Positions 9,408-18,985 of a stretch of DNA of 52,892 nucleotides are shown here, piece after piece. The DNA is taken from the NCBI GenBank assembly GCA_028821775.1, contig JAPKFB010000031.1, positions 1-52,892 on the forward strand. The letters are read 5' to 3'. Numbering within the stretch: position 1 is the first letter of the stretch; every line of letters starts with the position of its first letter. The stretch comes from Roseibacillus sp. GTDB taxonomy: Bacteria; Verrucomicrobiota; Verrucomicrobiia; Verrucomicrobiales; Akkermansiaceae. Below the pieces are notes generated by a model, which was not told where the DNA came from, did no database searches, and saw only the letters and a list, made by a program, of their open reading frames with translations. The position numbers and the translations under genes are program-made.

Positions 9408-10529
9408 ATGTCGGAGACTGAACAACAATGGCACTTTATCAGTGTCGTCGATAAGGAGCAGTACGGGCCCTATACCGCGGACCACCTGCAGGACTTTGTC
9501 GCAAATGGAACCCTGACGAAGGAGACCTTGGTGTGGACCGAAATTCTCGATCACCAGTGGATCCCCGCCGGAAACGTGGAGGGTCTCTTCGCCCCCGAGC
9601 GCGCGCGGCCACAACTTCTCACCGGAGCCTCAGCCCAGGCCGTCCACCCGCTCGGCGCGGCACCGGTCGCCCCCGTGCAAGCGGTCCCCCAACAGATGCA
9701 TCCGCAGCCGATGCAGGCCGCTCAACCGGCCCAGCGGGTCGCTCCCGGCATGCTCCCAAGCACCCTCCCCGGCACCATGCCGCAGGCTGCCCTGGGCGCG
9801 GTGCAGGCTGCTCCTCATATCCCCGCCCCCGGGATGCCGGGACAGTTCGTAACGCCCGGAGAGAACTATCCACCACCAGGTCCAGCGAAGGCTTCTTTCG
9901 GTTGGGTCGTGACTCTTGCAAGTCTCAGCATCGTCTTCTTCTTCGGCTGCTTATTCGCCGCCTATGGCCGACTGAACGCCGCCTCCGTGACAACTCCCGA
10001 GCAGATTGCCGAGGTCATCGGCCAGTCCCTCTTCATGATTCTGGGCGGCATGGCCCTCGCCTTCATCTGCTCCCTCTGGTATCACATCATGGCCTTGGTC
10101 TATCTCCATCGGGCTTGGAAGCTCTTGCAGTGGGGAAATGTCCGAACCACCCCGGGCAAGGCGGTCGGGTTTTTGTTTATCCCGCTCTTTGGCCTCTACT
10201 GGCTCTTCGTCGCCTGGGAGGGCTTGGCCAAGGATTGGAACCGCGTCCTCGCTTCCCATCCCAACCTGAACAATGGCCCTCGCATGAGTCCCGGGCTCTT
10301 CGTGACTTTCTGTATCCTCGGGGTCGTTGGGGTCTTCCTTTCCCTTCTCACCAATGATCTCGAAATGATGATGGGGCCCTTGGGATCCCTCAGTCTCCTT
10401 TACCTCCTGACCTACCTCATCATCGAGCTGTTGGTCCTCGCTAAGATCTGCAAGGGCATCAACTACATGGGACAATTGTATCTCATGCCCGTCCAAGGCC
10501 ACCCCGTCACCGGAACTCGGCTCTACTGA
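9408..10529 (+). CDS. GYF-domain multi-pass membrane protein
   Basis: 373 residues. The N-terminus (residues 7-60; WHFISVVDKEQYGPYTADHL, then VWTEILDHQWIPAGNV) is a GYF_2-type domain, which binds peptides and is often found at the cytosolic end of bacterial membrane proteins. A Pro/Gln/Ala-rich linker (about 65-150) precedes about five hydrophobic helices that span the rest. Two helical segments carry WYHIMALVYLHRAWKLLQ and FLFIPLFGLYWLFVAWEG, typical of the GYF/DUF4339 membrane families of PVC bacteria. The function is unknown. Confidence 0.8.
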   Translation: MSETEQQWHFISVVDKEQYGPYTADHLQDFVANGTLTKETLVWTEILDHQWIPAGNVEGLFAPERARPQLLTGASAQAVHPLGAAPVAPVQAVPQQMHPQPMQAAQPAQRVAPGMLPSTLPGTMPQAALGAVQAAPHIPAPGMPGQFVTPGENYPPPGPAKASFGWVVTLASLSIVFFFGCLFAAYGRLNAASVTTPEQIAEVIGQSLFMILGGMALAFICSLWYHIMALVYLHRAWKLLQWGNVRTTPGKAVGFLFIPLFGLYWLFVAWEGLAKDWNRVLASHPNLNNGPRMSPGLFVTFCILGVVGVFLSLLTNDLEMMMGPLGSLSLLYLLTYLIIELLVLAKICKGINYMGQLYLMPVQGHPVTGTRLY

Positions 10530-10647
10530 GCGGAGCGGACCAAGAGGCCCGTTCCTCCCCCGTCTCCCGCCAAACAGGTGGCGACCCTCGGTTCACCACC
10601 AAGGACCGCTCTCACCAGTTAATACGCAACGACAGTCTTCAAATTGT

Positions 10648-11052
10648 TCAGGCGCCCGCGGGTTCCGGGTCGATGTCGATGACCACCTCGCCGCCGCTCG
10701 GCTCTTCGGCCTTCGGCTTCATGGTGTCACAGACCTTGTCCTTCGCCTTTTTGGCGGTGTCCCGACCAGCCTTCGCTCCCTTTGAAAAACTCTCTCTGAC
10801 AGGCTTGGGGATGAGCTCGGAGGCAAACGCTCCCAGGAACACGGCGCCATAAGCCCCGCCATAAGTCAGGTCGTAAATCGCCTCGGCCACGGCCGACTTC
10901 ATTTTGGGAGCGGCTTCCTTCGCCCGGTTGGTGGCATCGTCCTTCGCACTGCGCATGGCCTCCGCCACCGATTCAAACTGGCGCTTCTCATCCTCCTCGC
11001 TCTCGGTTTGCGGGATCTCAGGAGGCTCGTTCTGTGATTGGTGGTCTTCCAT
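10648..11052 (-). CDS. Charged helical protein of unknown function
   Basis: The start at 11052 is chosen because the codons before it lack coding character. The protein of 134 residues is acidic at its N-terminus and lysine/alanine-rich and helical afterwards (VAEAMRSAKDDATNRAKEAA and SFSKGAKAGRDTAKKAKDK). A hydrophobic, glycine-rich stretch sits in the middle (YGGAYGAVFLGAFASELIP). No signal peptide or known domain is visible. Such short Ala/Lys-rich proteins occur as stress- or envelope-associated proteins, but no function is claimed. Confidence 0.6.
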   Translation of the reverse strand: MEDHQSQNEPPEIPQTESEEDEKRQFESVAEAMRSAKDDATNRAKEAAPKMKSAVAEAIYDLTYGGAYGAVFLGAFASELIPKPVRESFSKGAKAGRDTAKKAKDKVCDTMKPKAEEPSGGEVVIDIDPEPAGA

Positions 11053-11316
11053 AATTGTAGCTGGTTTCAGGGTTGCGGTTGTCCTAGTAGACACCCAATT
11101 CGTCAATTTACTCATTATAAATGCGCAAATCGATTATAACCAGCGGGCTCTTCGCCCCAGATTGGGACCTCTGAACAGCGTTACGGCTGCGTTCGATTTC
11201 ACCTTTCGCTCTCTCTCCACCCCGGCTCACCCCCGCCTTCCGCCTCAACTACTCAGTGCGCTTTGGACTCCAAGGGGTCGGTAGGTTCGACCGCCACTGG
11301 GATGATTTTGACGATC

Positions 11317-11484
11317 TTACTTCTCTTTGATGTAGATGATTTCCTTGATGTTGACGATGCCCACAAGCTCCCCGTCTTTCCGCTGGAGCAAAACTGCGCT
11401 CGCATCCGTGTCGATGGCGAGGGCGTCCGCATGAACGATCTGGTGGGCCCGATCTTCTTTGTGTAGGACGATGTATTCTTTCAT
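11317..11484 (-). CDS. Small conserved-looking protein, 55 residues
   Basis: The frame from ATG 11484 encodes MKEYIVLHKEDRAHQIVHAD followed by a short strand-rich body ending VNIKEIIYIKEK. A longer frame reaches 11871 but its upstream part has no protein-like character, so the internal ATG is preferred. The alternating hydrophobic pattern suggests a small beta domain. No family is recognised. It is isolated and transcribed away from feoA. Confidence 0.5.
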   Translation of the reverse strand: MKEYIVLHKEDRAHQIVHADALAIDTDASAVLLQRKDGELVGIVNIKEIIYIKEK

Positions 11485-11790
11485 ATATGAGATCCAAGCC
11501 CTTGCGGGATTATGACACAACCAAGAAGCGTCAATCCGGCCGCTGGCGCCCCCAGAGCAACAGAACGTTCCCCGTCTGGCGGAATGGCCTGACTTTCGGA
11601 CAATAAATAAGAACGAAGCAATTGGCAGCTTTCGCAACCCGCTGGGCACTGAGGCCTGACGAGGTAAGTGCTGGGTTAAGCTAAGATCGAGTACCCACAA
11701 TCCGATGGTCTTTTTCGCAAGATTTCCCCAAAACTCACGTTTCTTATTGCAACCGAGTCTCAATAGCGTTTGAGTCTCCCCACGAACGGA

Positions 11791-12042
11791 ATGTCTGTTG
11801 GACTGACAGAAGCCTTGGAACGCGACAGCGCCCTGAATTTGGATCAGGCGGCGGTGGGGTGTAATTTTCAAGTGACCTCCCTAAAAGGGCCCGCCTGCAG
11901 GCAATTACGGGAGATCGGCTTCTGCGAAGAGATGCGGGTGCGCAAAATCGCAGACGGCCGCACCTTGCTCTGTGCGGTTTGCGGAACGCGCCTCGCCCTC
12001 AGTCGGACGCTCGCCAAGCAGGTCCGCGTCACTCCTGTCTAG
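11791..12042 (+). CDS. feoA: Ferrous iron transport protein A
   Basis: An 83-residue SH3-like FeoA protein (CRQLREIGFCEEMRVRKIAD, then CAVCGTRLALSRTLAKQVRV). FeoA is a small cytosolic partner needed for Fe(II) uptake by FeoB. The frame is open from a TTG at 11770, but ATG 11791 fits the family length better. Its stop lies 24 bases before feoB, and the same operon carries a third, Cys-rich gene. Confidence 0.88.
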   Translation: MSVGLTEALERDSALNLDQAAVGCNFQVTSLKGPACRQLREIGFCEEMRVRKIADGRTLLCAVCGTRLALSRTLAKQVRVTPV

Positions 12043-12066
12043 CCTTCCAACGCTTCCCATCCGCGC

Positions 12067-14151
12067 ATGAGTGAATCCGGGGAGCACACCCTCCTACCTA
12101 AGGTCGCCCTCGTGGGCCATCCCAATGTCGGCAAGACCACTCTCTTCAATGCCCTCACTGGGGAGAACCGCAGAGTGGGAAACTATCCCGGGGTCACGGT
12201 CGAGCGCAGCAGTGCGACCTTGCGCACCCCCCACGGTCATGAGCTCGAACTGTTAGATCTTCCCGGCGCCTATTCGCTTTCCCCAAATTCGCCCGACGAA
12301 ACGGTCACCCGCGATGTCCTCCTGGGCGATCTCCCCGACGAACCTGCACCCGATCTGGTGATCTGCGTGGTGGATGCGGCGAGCCTCGAACGGCACCTCT
12401 ACTTTGTCCTGCAGGTGATCGACACCGGGATCCCGGTCGTGATCGCGCTCAACCAGGTCGACCGCGCCGAGGACAAGGGCCTGCGCATCAACCGGCAGGT
12501 TCTCGCGGACGAGTTGGAGGTTCCCGTGATTGCCTGTCAGGGAACCACCGGGCGCGGGATCATTCAGCTCAAGCAAACCCTGCGCTTCCCCTTTCCGCCC
12601 CCGACTCCACGTCATTGGAAAGGTCCAGGCGCGGTTGAAAAGGCGATCGAGAAGCTCCGCAAGAAGTTGGCTGAGGCCGGAATCGAGCGCGCCCAGGCGC
12701 ACGCCATTCATCTCCTCGCGGACACCGGCTACCGGGTCGAGGCCCAGTCCCACTTGACCCCGGAAGCCCAGGTGGCCGCTCGGGAAATGGCCTCGGAGTG
12801 CATCGCCAAAGACCATCCGCCGGAGGACGAGATCACCGAGGCGCGCTTCCTCTGCATCCGCCGTACCATCAGCGCTTCGGTCATTGAAAAGGGAAGCGAG
12901 GCCGAGTCCCTCTCCGACAAGATCGATCGCTATGCCCTGCACCCGTTCTGGGGTTGGGTGATTTTCGGCGCGGTCATGTTCGCGGCCTTCTGGAGCATCT
13001 TCCGTTTCGCCGGGATTCCGATGGACCTGATCGAGAAAGGCTTCGGCGCGATGGCATCCGGAGTGAGCAGTTTGCTTCCGGAAGGCGATCTGCGCGACTT
13101 GATTTCGAAGGGGGTGATCGAAGGGGTCGGCAGCGTGGTGATCTTCCTTCCCCAGATCGTTCTTCTCTTTCTGTTCATCGGCCTTTTGGAGGGCTCCGGC
13201 TACATGGCTCGCGCCGCCTTCCTGATGGACAAGGTCATGTCGCGAGCAGGACTCACCGGGAAGTCTTTCCTCCCACTCCTGAGCGGATTCGCGTGCGCGA
13301 TCCCGGGCGTGATGGCCGCACGCACCATCAACAGCCCGAAGGAACGTCTCCTCACCATTCTGATCCTGCCCTGGATGAGTTGTTCGGCACGCCTGCCGGT
13401 CTACTTCCTCCTCATCCCGCTCCTCGTGGTCGGGTCGCTCGCGCAGACCATGGTGATGTTCCTCATGTATGCCCTGGGAACCGGCACCGCCCTCCTGGCG
13501 GCGTGGATTCTGGGGAAACGGATTGAACGCTCCGAACCAACGCCCCAGTTCCTCCTCGAGCTCCCCCCCTACCGCCTGCCCGACTTCGGCTACGTCCTGC
13601 GCCACGTGCTAGGCCGCGCCCTCTCCTTCCTCAAGAAGGCGGGCACCGTGATCCTCGGAATCGTGATCATCCTCTGGGCCCTCAGTAGCTACCCCAAGGC
13701 CCCCGAGGGCGAAGACCAACTCGCCCACAGCGTGATGGGGCGGATCGGCCAAGCGATCGAACCCGTGGTGGAACCCCTCGGCTGGGACGGCCGGATGGGA
13801 GGGGCGATGCTGACCTCCTTCGCCGCCCGCGAAGTCTTCAACGGAAGCATGGCGGTCACCTTCGCGGTCGATGAAGACGCGGAGGAGGACGACGACGCGG
13901 TGCGCGACAAGATCCGCGAGCGGATCAGCACGGCCAAGAAGGAGGATGGTTCCCCGCGCTATCCCCCGCTCACCATTTTATCCCTGCTCATTTTCTACAT
14001 CTACGCCCTGCAATGCCTGCCCACCACCATCGTGGTGAAGAACGAGACCCGTTCCTGGCGCTGGGCGCTGGGACAACTTGCAGGGATGAGTGCCTTCGCG
14101 TATGTTGCCGCGTTGGCCGTCTACCAAGGCGGCAAACTGATGGGATTCTAA
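12067..14151 (+). CDS. feoB: Ferrous iron transporter B
   Basis: 694 residues. The N-terminal G domain shows G1 (GHPNVGKT, residues 17-24), G3 (DLPG, about 64) and G4 (NQVD, about 128). The C-terminal half is the FeoB membrane channel with its Gate motifs (for example LLSGFACAIPGVMAARTI and FLKKAGTVILGIVIILWALS) and about nine hydrophobic helices. FeoB imports Fe(II) across the inner membrane. It is the centre of a feoA-feoB-small gene operon. The length is somewhat below that of E. coli FeoB, within the range of bacterial relatives. Confidence 0.95.
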   Translation: MSESGEHTLLPKVALVGHPNVGKTTLFNALTGENRRVGNYPGVTVERSSATLRTPHGHELELLDLPGAYSLSPNSPDETVTRDVLLGDLPDEPAPDLVICVVDAASLERHLYFVLQVIDTGIPVVIALNQVDRAEDKGLRINRQVLADELEVPVIACQGTTGRGIIQLKQTLRFPFPPPTPRHWKGPGAVEKAIEKLRKKLAEAGIERAQAHAIHLLADTGYRVEAQSHLTPEAQVAAREMASECIAKDHPPEDEITEARFLCIRRTISASVIEKGSEAESLSDKIDRYALHPFWGWVIFGAVMFAAFWSIFRFAGIPMDLIEKGFGAMASGVSSLLPEGDLRDLISKGVIEGVGSVVIFLPQIVLLFLFIGLLEGSGYMARAAFLMDKVMSRAGLTGKSFLPLLSGFACAIPGVMAARTINSPKERLLTILILPWMSCSARLPVYFLLIPLLVVGSLAQTMVMFLMYALGTGTALLAAWILGKRIERSEPTPQFLLELPPYRLPDFGYVLRHVLGRALSFLKKAGTVILGIVIILWALSSYPKAPEGEDQLAHSVMGRIGQAIEPVVEPLGWDGRMGGAMLTSFAAREVFNGSMAVTFAVDEDAEEDDDAVRDKIRERISTAKKEDGSPRYPPLTILSLLIFYIYALQCLPTTIVVKNETRSWRWALGQLAGMSAFAYVAALAVYQGGKLMGF

Positions 14152-14160
14152 TTTCGGCTC

Positions 14161-14331
14161 ATGGAATGGCTCGGAGAGAACTGGCAATCTGTGGCGGCCC
14201 TTGCGGTGGTCGTGCTGACCGTCACGATTTTTGCGCTCAAGCTGGCGCGCCCATCAAAGAAGTCCGGTTCCGGCTGCGGAGGGGGCTGCGGATGCGACGC
14301 GAAGAGCCTGCAGGAAGCCGGGAAGAAATAG
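14161..14331 (+). CDS. FeoB-associated Cys-rich membrane protein
   Basis: A 56-residue protein: an N-terminal helix (WQSVAALAVVVLTVTIFALK, about residues 8-27) followed by a short cytosolic-type tail with three cysteines (GSGCGGGCGC). This arrangement matches the FeoB-associated Cys-rich membrane proteins found after feoB in many bacteria. They are thought to assist or regulate Fe(II) import, possibly through an iron-sulfur site. It begins nine bases after the feoB stop and ends a few bases before the convergent GH13 gene. Confidence 0.85.
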   Translation: MEWLGENWQSVAALAVVVLTVTIFALKLARPSKKSGSGCGGGCGCDAKSLQEAGKK

Positions 14332-14346
14332 CCCGGTCCCCTGATT

Positions 14347-16170
14347 CTACCGGGGATCGTCGCGTGGAGTCACAATTTCAAGGAGGGCGACTGCGCAGGG
14401 CTTGAGGTCGGGCAGGGCCAGTCCCTGACGCACAAGTGACTCCGCCTTCACCGTGACAGACCAGTCCGCTGCCACCCGCTCGGCAAATCGCAAGGGACCT
14501 TCCAGGCGCCCGATTCTGCTCAGGCCTTCGCGCGAAAGGAGCACGCGAAGGTCCCGCATCACTTCGGTGCCGTGGAGGTTGACGACCACAAGGAAGGCCT
14601 GCCGCGTTTCCGGGTCGATGCGCAGGAAGGCGTAGAGCCAGTGCCCGCTCGCGCTTTCCTCTCCGATCCGACCGAAGGCAGGGTTGTCCCGATTGCTCGG
14701 GTTGAGCGGAAGAAAGTCTCCGCGCGTGAACGCCGGCTCGGTAAACAGGGTGAGCACCTGGCCGTACCAGGCCCGCAGCTCGCCCTGCTCGGCCGAAAGG
14801 TCCCCGCCATCGTAGCAATGCCCATTCACCCACTTGGTGAGTTCGGGCACCGTGCCATAGTCAAAGATGGAGGTCCGTCCATCATCCCCACTGAATCCAC
14901 TCGCTCCCACCGCGGGCTCACCTACTTCCTGACCGCTGTAAACCATCAGGGGACCGCGCGCACTTCCGAAGAGAATGGCCGACACTGCCCGGCCAACCTT
15001 CATCCCATGGCCGCCCCAGCGGTACGGACTGGCAATCCGTACTTCGTCGTGGTTCTCGGCATAGCGCAGCGCGTTTTGAAACAGCGGTCCCCGCCAAGCC
15101 AGCTCATCGAGGTCGTTCGCCCACTTCGGTCCCTCGTAGATCTGTTGCATGAGCTCGGAGCTCTCTCCGTCGTAGACCGAGTCGAACCCGCTCTCCAGCA
15201 AGGCCTCAAGGACATTGCCATGCCATAGTTTGGCAGGATCCCCGTCGTAGGCTTCGGCGAGGAAGAATGCCTTGCCCTCCGGCCCTCGCGCCCGCGCCCG
15301 CGCAATTGCCCAGCGCCAGAACTCCATGGGCACCATGTGAGCCATGTCCGCACGAAAGCCCCCAATCCCAAACTCCTGCCAATAGGAAAGGACCTCGTCC
15401 ATTTTTCGCCATGTGTCCGGCACTTCGTCCGGGGCCGCATCGATTCCAGGCAGGTGGCTGGTGTCGCCTCCGGTGGTGTAGTCGTGTCCGTAGTTCAGCT
15501 TCACCGTCTCGTACCAATCGTCGCTCGTGGGGGCCCAACTTCGCGCGTTGTTCCCGGTCACTCGGCCGGTGACACGTTCGGGCTCGTAGATCATCTCGCC
15601 CTCCGCGGCCGGCAGGCGAAGCGGTGGCCCCTGGCCGCCTTCCTGGCCACCGAGGTAGTAGAAGTTGTTGTTCCTCTCAAAAGAGCAGTTGAGATCGTCA
15701 CCAACTCCAAAGGAGAGCTCCGGCCTCACATCGGACTGATAGGAACGCGCAACGTGGTTGGGGACGAAGTCGATCAGGGTCTCAAACCCGTGTTCGCGAC
15801 ACCGCCCTACGAGTGCTCGAAATTCCTCCAGGCGCTTCGCGGGCTCCTTCGCGTAATCGGGACTGACATCGAAATGGTCCCGAATGGCATAGGGACTGCC
15901 AGCGTGGCCCTTCACGATGAGAGGGTCATCGGCCGGGCGCTTCGGATAGGCCGTGAGACTCGCGTGCTCCAGCACTCCGGTAAGCCAGAGATGGGTGAAT
16001 CCCATCTCGCGCAAGGACGACAAGGCGGCGTCATTGATGTCTCCAAACTTCCCGCACCCGTTCTCTTCGATGGTACCATTGAGGACTCCACCTTCCCTGA
16101 TGTTCCCAAAGTGGCGGACCATCAGCTGATAGATCAGCACCCGCCTTCGGTCGTTCGCGTCCGCCTTCAT
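14347..16170 (-). CDS. Alpha-amylase family glycoside hydrolase (GH13)
   Basis: 607 residues with the four GH13 regions in order: LIDFVPNHVAR (I), GFRADMAHM (II, nucleophile Asp), FFLAEAYDGD (III, acid/base Glu) and NHDEVR (IV). No signal peptide is present, so it is probably cytosolic. It starts four bases after the malQ stop, so the two form an operon for alpha-glucan or maltodextrin handling. A C-terminal beta domain typical of GH13 follows the barrel. The exact activity (amylase, maltogenic enzyme or transferase) cannot be fixed from these motifs. Confidence 0.88.
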   Translation of the reverse strand: MKADANDRRRVLIYQLMVRHFGNIREGGVLNGTIEENGCGKFGDINDAALSSLREMGFTHLWLTGVLEHASLTAYPKRPADDPLIVKGHAGSPYAIRDHFDVSPDYAKEPAKRLEEFRALVGRCREHGFETLIDFVPNHVARSYQSDVRPELSFGVGDDLNCSFERNNNFYYLGGQEGGQGPPLRLPAAEGEMIYEPERVTGRVTGNNARSWAPTSDDWYETVKLNYGHDYTTGGDTSHLPGIDAAPDEVPDTWRKMDEVLSYWQEFGIGGFRADMAHMVPMEFWRWAIARARARGPEGKAFFLAEAYDGDPAKLWHGNVLEALLESGFDSVYDGESSELMQQIYEGPKWANDLDELAWRGPLFQNALRYAENHDEVRIASPYRWGGHGMKVGRAVSAILFGSARGPLMVYSGQEVGEPAVGASGFSGDDGRTSIFDYGTVPELTKWVNGHCYDGGDLSAEQGELRAWYGQVLTLFTEPAFTRGDFLPLNPSNRDNPAFGRIGEESASGHWLYAFLRIDPETRQAFLVVVNLHGTEVMRDLRVLLSREGLSRIGRLEGPLRFAERVAADWSVTVKAESLVRQGLALPDLKPCAVALLEIVTPRDDPR

Positions 16171-16174
16171 CGCT

Positions 16175-17899
16175 CTATCGGCTTGTGTTGCAAATGAGGA
16201 TGCGCAACTTCGTCGACTCCCCCTTCAAGTCATCGCGTCGTCCCATCTCTTCCACCGTGAAGTGCATGCGCACCGCCCAGTTGACGCCGCCCACCGTGGC
16301 GGGGACATTGAAACGTTCGGTCATGCCAAAAAGATCGGTGATCATGAAGGCCGCGTAGCGGGAGTTCGTTTCGAAGAGCGCCTTCAGCAATTGCCATTGC
16401 ACTTCCTCAACGTAGGGCGGGAAGGACTCCGCATCCTTTGCGAGGGGGATCCCTGCGAACTCACTGAGGACCCGTAGGTTCCAGCGCGCGCCTTCCCGCA
16501 CATCCTCATCACCAGCATCCATCCCGGCCCGAAAATTCTCCCACATGGCAGCCATCGGTGCATGGTCATGGGTGGCGTAGGTTGCGAAGCTGCACTCCTC
16601 ATAATCCGCCCCCGCAATGGGATGCTCGAGGCCCTTTTTGTCGGCGGTCACTTCCCAGTGGCAAATCTTGTACCCGCCAATTCCGATTTCTGACAGATGG
16701 GGCCGCACGTAGTCCGGAACGGCACCCAAGTCTTCCCCCACCACTTCGCTCTCCCCTGCCGCCTCCAAGACCATTTGCAGGTACTCCTCCCCAGCGGCCA
16801 GATTGGCGGCGCAGTTCTCGGGCGTATCATCGTCGTTCGGCAAAAAGCAGGGAAGGCGCCCCCCGGTGCGCGCCTTGGCCTCCTTCGGATCGAGAGTCAG
16901 GAATTCGGCATTGCGCCCCGGCCGCCAGGGAAAGGAGAAAATCCGGTAAAAGCCGAGGATGTGATCGATGCGGAAGATCTGGAACACATCGGTCATCTTT
17001 TCGATGCGGCGGCGCCACCAGGAAAATCCGTGCTCCCGCAGGACGTCCCAGCGGTAGTTCGGGATACCCCAGTTCTGGCCCCAGCGGACCGCGAAGGGGT
17101 CGTCCTTGAAGACCGTCTCGGGAGGCGCGCCCCCGCTCCATTTCAAGTCAAACCATTTGCGTTCGAAGAAGACATCCGCACTCGAAAAGGAGATTCCGAT
17201 CGGCACATCGCCCATCAGTTTGACATCCATGCTGTCGGCATGGGCTCGCAGTTCCCGCCACTGGGTGAAGGCAATCCATTGAATCCATGCCGGAAAGGCG
17301 AGGCACTTTTCAAGCTCCTTCCGCTGACCGGCCCGCTTCTTCGCGATCCAGGCTTCGGCCTTTTCGGCGGTGTTGTAGTTCATGCTCCAGAGGTCCCAGG
17401 TCTCACAGTCGCCCTCCAAGGTCATGAGCCAACGGAACTTGCAGTAGGGATCCAGCCACTCCTCCTCTTCCTCACAGAACCGGGCAAAGGCGAGGCCCCC
17501 CTCCGTCTTGCGGTCTTGAGCCCAGAATCGAGCAAAGGCAACCTTGAGCAAGGCGCGCTTCAGTTTCTTGACGGAGGCATAATCTACTAGATCGTTAGTA
17601 AACACTTCGGGCGCGAGCTTCTGGCGAGCACGGGAAATGTCGTCTTCCGTCAGTTGCGGGACCAAGCCCAGGTCGAGGAGGGAGGGTTCAAGGGCGACGG
17701 AACTGATCGCGTTATAGGGACTGTGATCGAGGCCGGTCTCGTTGATGGGAAGCAGCTGCAAAAACCCCAGCTCGCACCCTGCGGCCCAATCCACCAGTTC
17801 CCGCACTGCGGTCGTATCACCAATGCCGAGCGTGCCGTTTCTCCGGAGACTCCAAACCGGCACCAGCATTCCCGCGCGCCGCAGCCGCCCCTTGCTCAC
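16175..17899 (-). CDS. malQ: 4-alpha-glucanotransferase (amylomaltase)
   Basis: 574 residues of the GH77 family, with RRAGMLVPVWSLR at the N-terminus, FRIDHILGFYRIF carrying the nucleophile Asp, and VVGEDLGAVPDYVR carrying the acid/base Glu. MalQ moves alpha-1,4-glucan chains between acceptors, releasing glucose, in cytosolic maltodextrin and glycogen use. The GTG at 17899 gives the N-terminal RxAG block expected of the family; the internal ATG at 17869 would remove it. It is the first gene of a two-gene operon with the GH13 enzyme. Confidence 0.93.
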   Translation of the reverse strand: MSKGRLRRAGMLVPVWSLRRNGTLGIGDTTAVRELVDWAAGCELGFLQLLPINETGLDHSPYNAISSVALEPSLLDLGLVPQLTEDDISRARQKLAPEVFTNDLVDYASVKKLKRALLKVAFARFWAQDRKTEGGLAFARFCEEEEEWLDPYCKFRWLMTLEGDCETWDLWSMNYNTAEKAEAWIAKKRAGQRKELEKCLAFPAWIQWIAFTQWRELRAHADSMDVKLMGDVPIGISFSSADVFFERKWFDLKWSGGAPPETVFKDDPFAVRWGQNWGIPNYRWDVLREHGFSWWRRRIEKMTDVFQIFRIDHILGFYRIFSFPWRPGRNAEFLTLDPKEAKARTGGRLPCFLPNDDDTPENCAANLAAGEEYLQMVLEAAGESEVVGEDLGAVPDYVRPHLSEIGIGGYKICHWEVTADKKGLEHPIAGADYEECSFATYATHDHAPMAAMWENFRAGMDAGDEDVREGARWNLRVLSEFAGIPLAKDAESFPPYVEEVQWQLLKALFETNSRYAAFMITDLFGMTERFNVPATVGGVNWAVRMHFTVEEMGRRDDLKGESTKLRILICNTSR

Positions 17900-18266
17900 C
17901 CGCCGAACTTGCGGGCATGCACCCGGACCCGCAAGTGCGGAAGAGCCCTGAGCTCATGGTTTGTCCACACCCTGGGACCAGAAGGTGCTGAACGGACGTT
18001 CGCGCGGCCATTGGAGCTTGATAGGCAATGAGTGATCCACTTCTCCCGCCATCCGGGTCATGGGCTCGAATTGTGCTCCGGAGTACTTTTTCTCAGCCTG
18101 TTCACAGCCCGGAGGCCGGAATTCTTCGCCATGGGTGCGGGGGGAATGGAACGGGGAAGGTGGCGGATCTTCACGAGGCCCTCACCCGTTCCCGCGGCAT
18201 CCTTCCTCAGCGAGGACGGGGAATTGCGAACTCATGCTTGAGATCCCCTCCACAGATGGGGCGCCA
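17900..18266. other. Intergenic, no gene seen
   Basis: This stretch separates malQ from the DUF1287-type gene, both on the minus strand. It holds the upstream region of malQ. Short frames show no protein character and I see no RNA gene or clear terminator. Confidence 0.4.
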
Positions 18267-18866
18267 TCACTTCACGCGATAGTGCCCCGTCATAGGATAC
18301 GTGAAGAGAGCGTCCTCTTCTCCCGCTCCCCGTCCGATGTTATGAATGACGAGGGGCACCCCCTGGTCACTCTTCCTGTTGCTCACCACCATGATGTGCG
18401 GCAGGTTGGGTGGCACGGTGCAGGTCACGAGATCACCAGGCAGATAGTCACCTTTCTTCTTCGTCACCGGGAGGGAGTATCCCTTGCGCTTGAAGAAGGT
18501 TTTCAGGTTGGGGACGCGCCGGTGATCGATGTTGCGATCAGTCCGTTTGAGCCCCCAAATCGTCGGATACTTCGAGAAATGAGCCTTCATATCCTCGTGG
18601 ACGAGTTTCTGGAGATCCAGGTTCTTCCCCGTTCGCAGGGCTCGAATGACCACATCGCTACAGACTCCTTTTTCGATCGGAAGGTCGCCGCCCGGATACT
18701 TCAGTGCGACGTAACCCGGATCGTAGGTGGTGGTTTTGCCCACTTGCGCACGGGCGGCCTCGACAAGGCTGTTGGTTGGCGCGTCCCTCTCTCCGGGCGT
18801 TTTTTCCTGGGCCTGGCCACAGGAGACGAATCCTAGCAAGACGACTGTTAGTATGCTGCGCATCAT
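18267..18866 (-). CDS. Exported DUF1287-type protein
   Basis: 199 residues from ATG 18866, with a signal peptide (MMRSILTVVLLGFVSCGQAQ) that may be a lipobox. The body carries the DUF1287 pattern: ARAQVGKTTTYDPGYVALKY, KGVCSDVVIRALR, DRNIDHRRVPNL, GDYLPGDLVTC, LPHIMVVSN and VIHNIGRGAGEED. These proteins look like NlpC/P60-related hydrolases with a Cys/His pair (Cys in KGVCSD, His in LPHIMVV), and a role at the cell wall is plausible. The first ATG overlaps the TGA that would end the gene upstream if its late stops are ignored, which suggests old translational coupling. Confidence 0.85.
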   Translation of the reverse strand: MMRSILTVVLLGFVSCGQAQEKTPGERDAPTNSLVEAARAQVGKTTTYDPGYVALKYPGGDLPIEKGVCSDVVIRALRTGKNLDLQKLVHEDMKAHFSKYPTIWGLKRTDRNIDHRRVPNLKTFFKRKGYSLPVTKKKGDYLPGDLVTCTVPPNLPHIMVVSNRKSDQGVPLVIHNIGRGAGEEDALFTYPMTGHYRVK

Positions 18867-18985
18867 TTTTGTTGGGTGCTGAGATTGGAAAAGATGGCGC
18901 TGGCAACCCGGACCTAAATGTTCTGGTTGCGAGCGTAGGCGCGACTGACCGCGGAACGGATGGAAGCCAGCAGCTCGCCCTGGGG

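Noticed and set aside
18060..18836. Plus-strand frame of 258 codons
   Set aside because: It lies opposite the DUF1287-type gene and shows no protein family or start signal.
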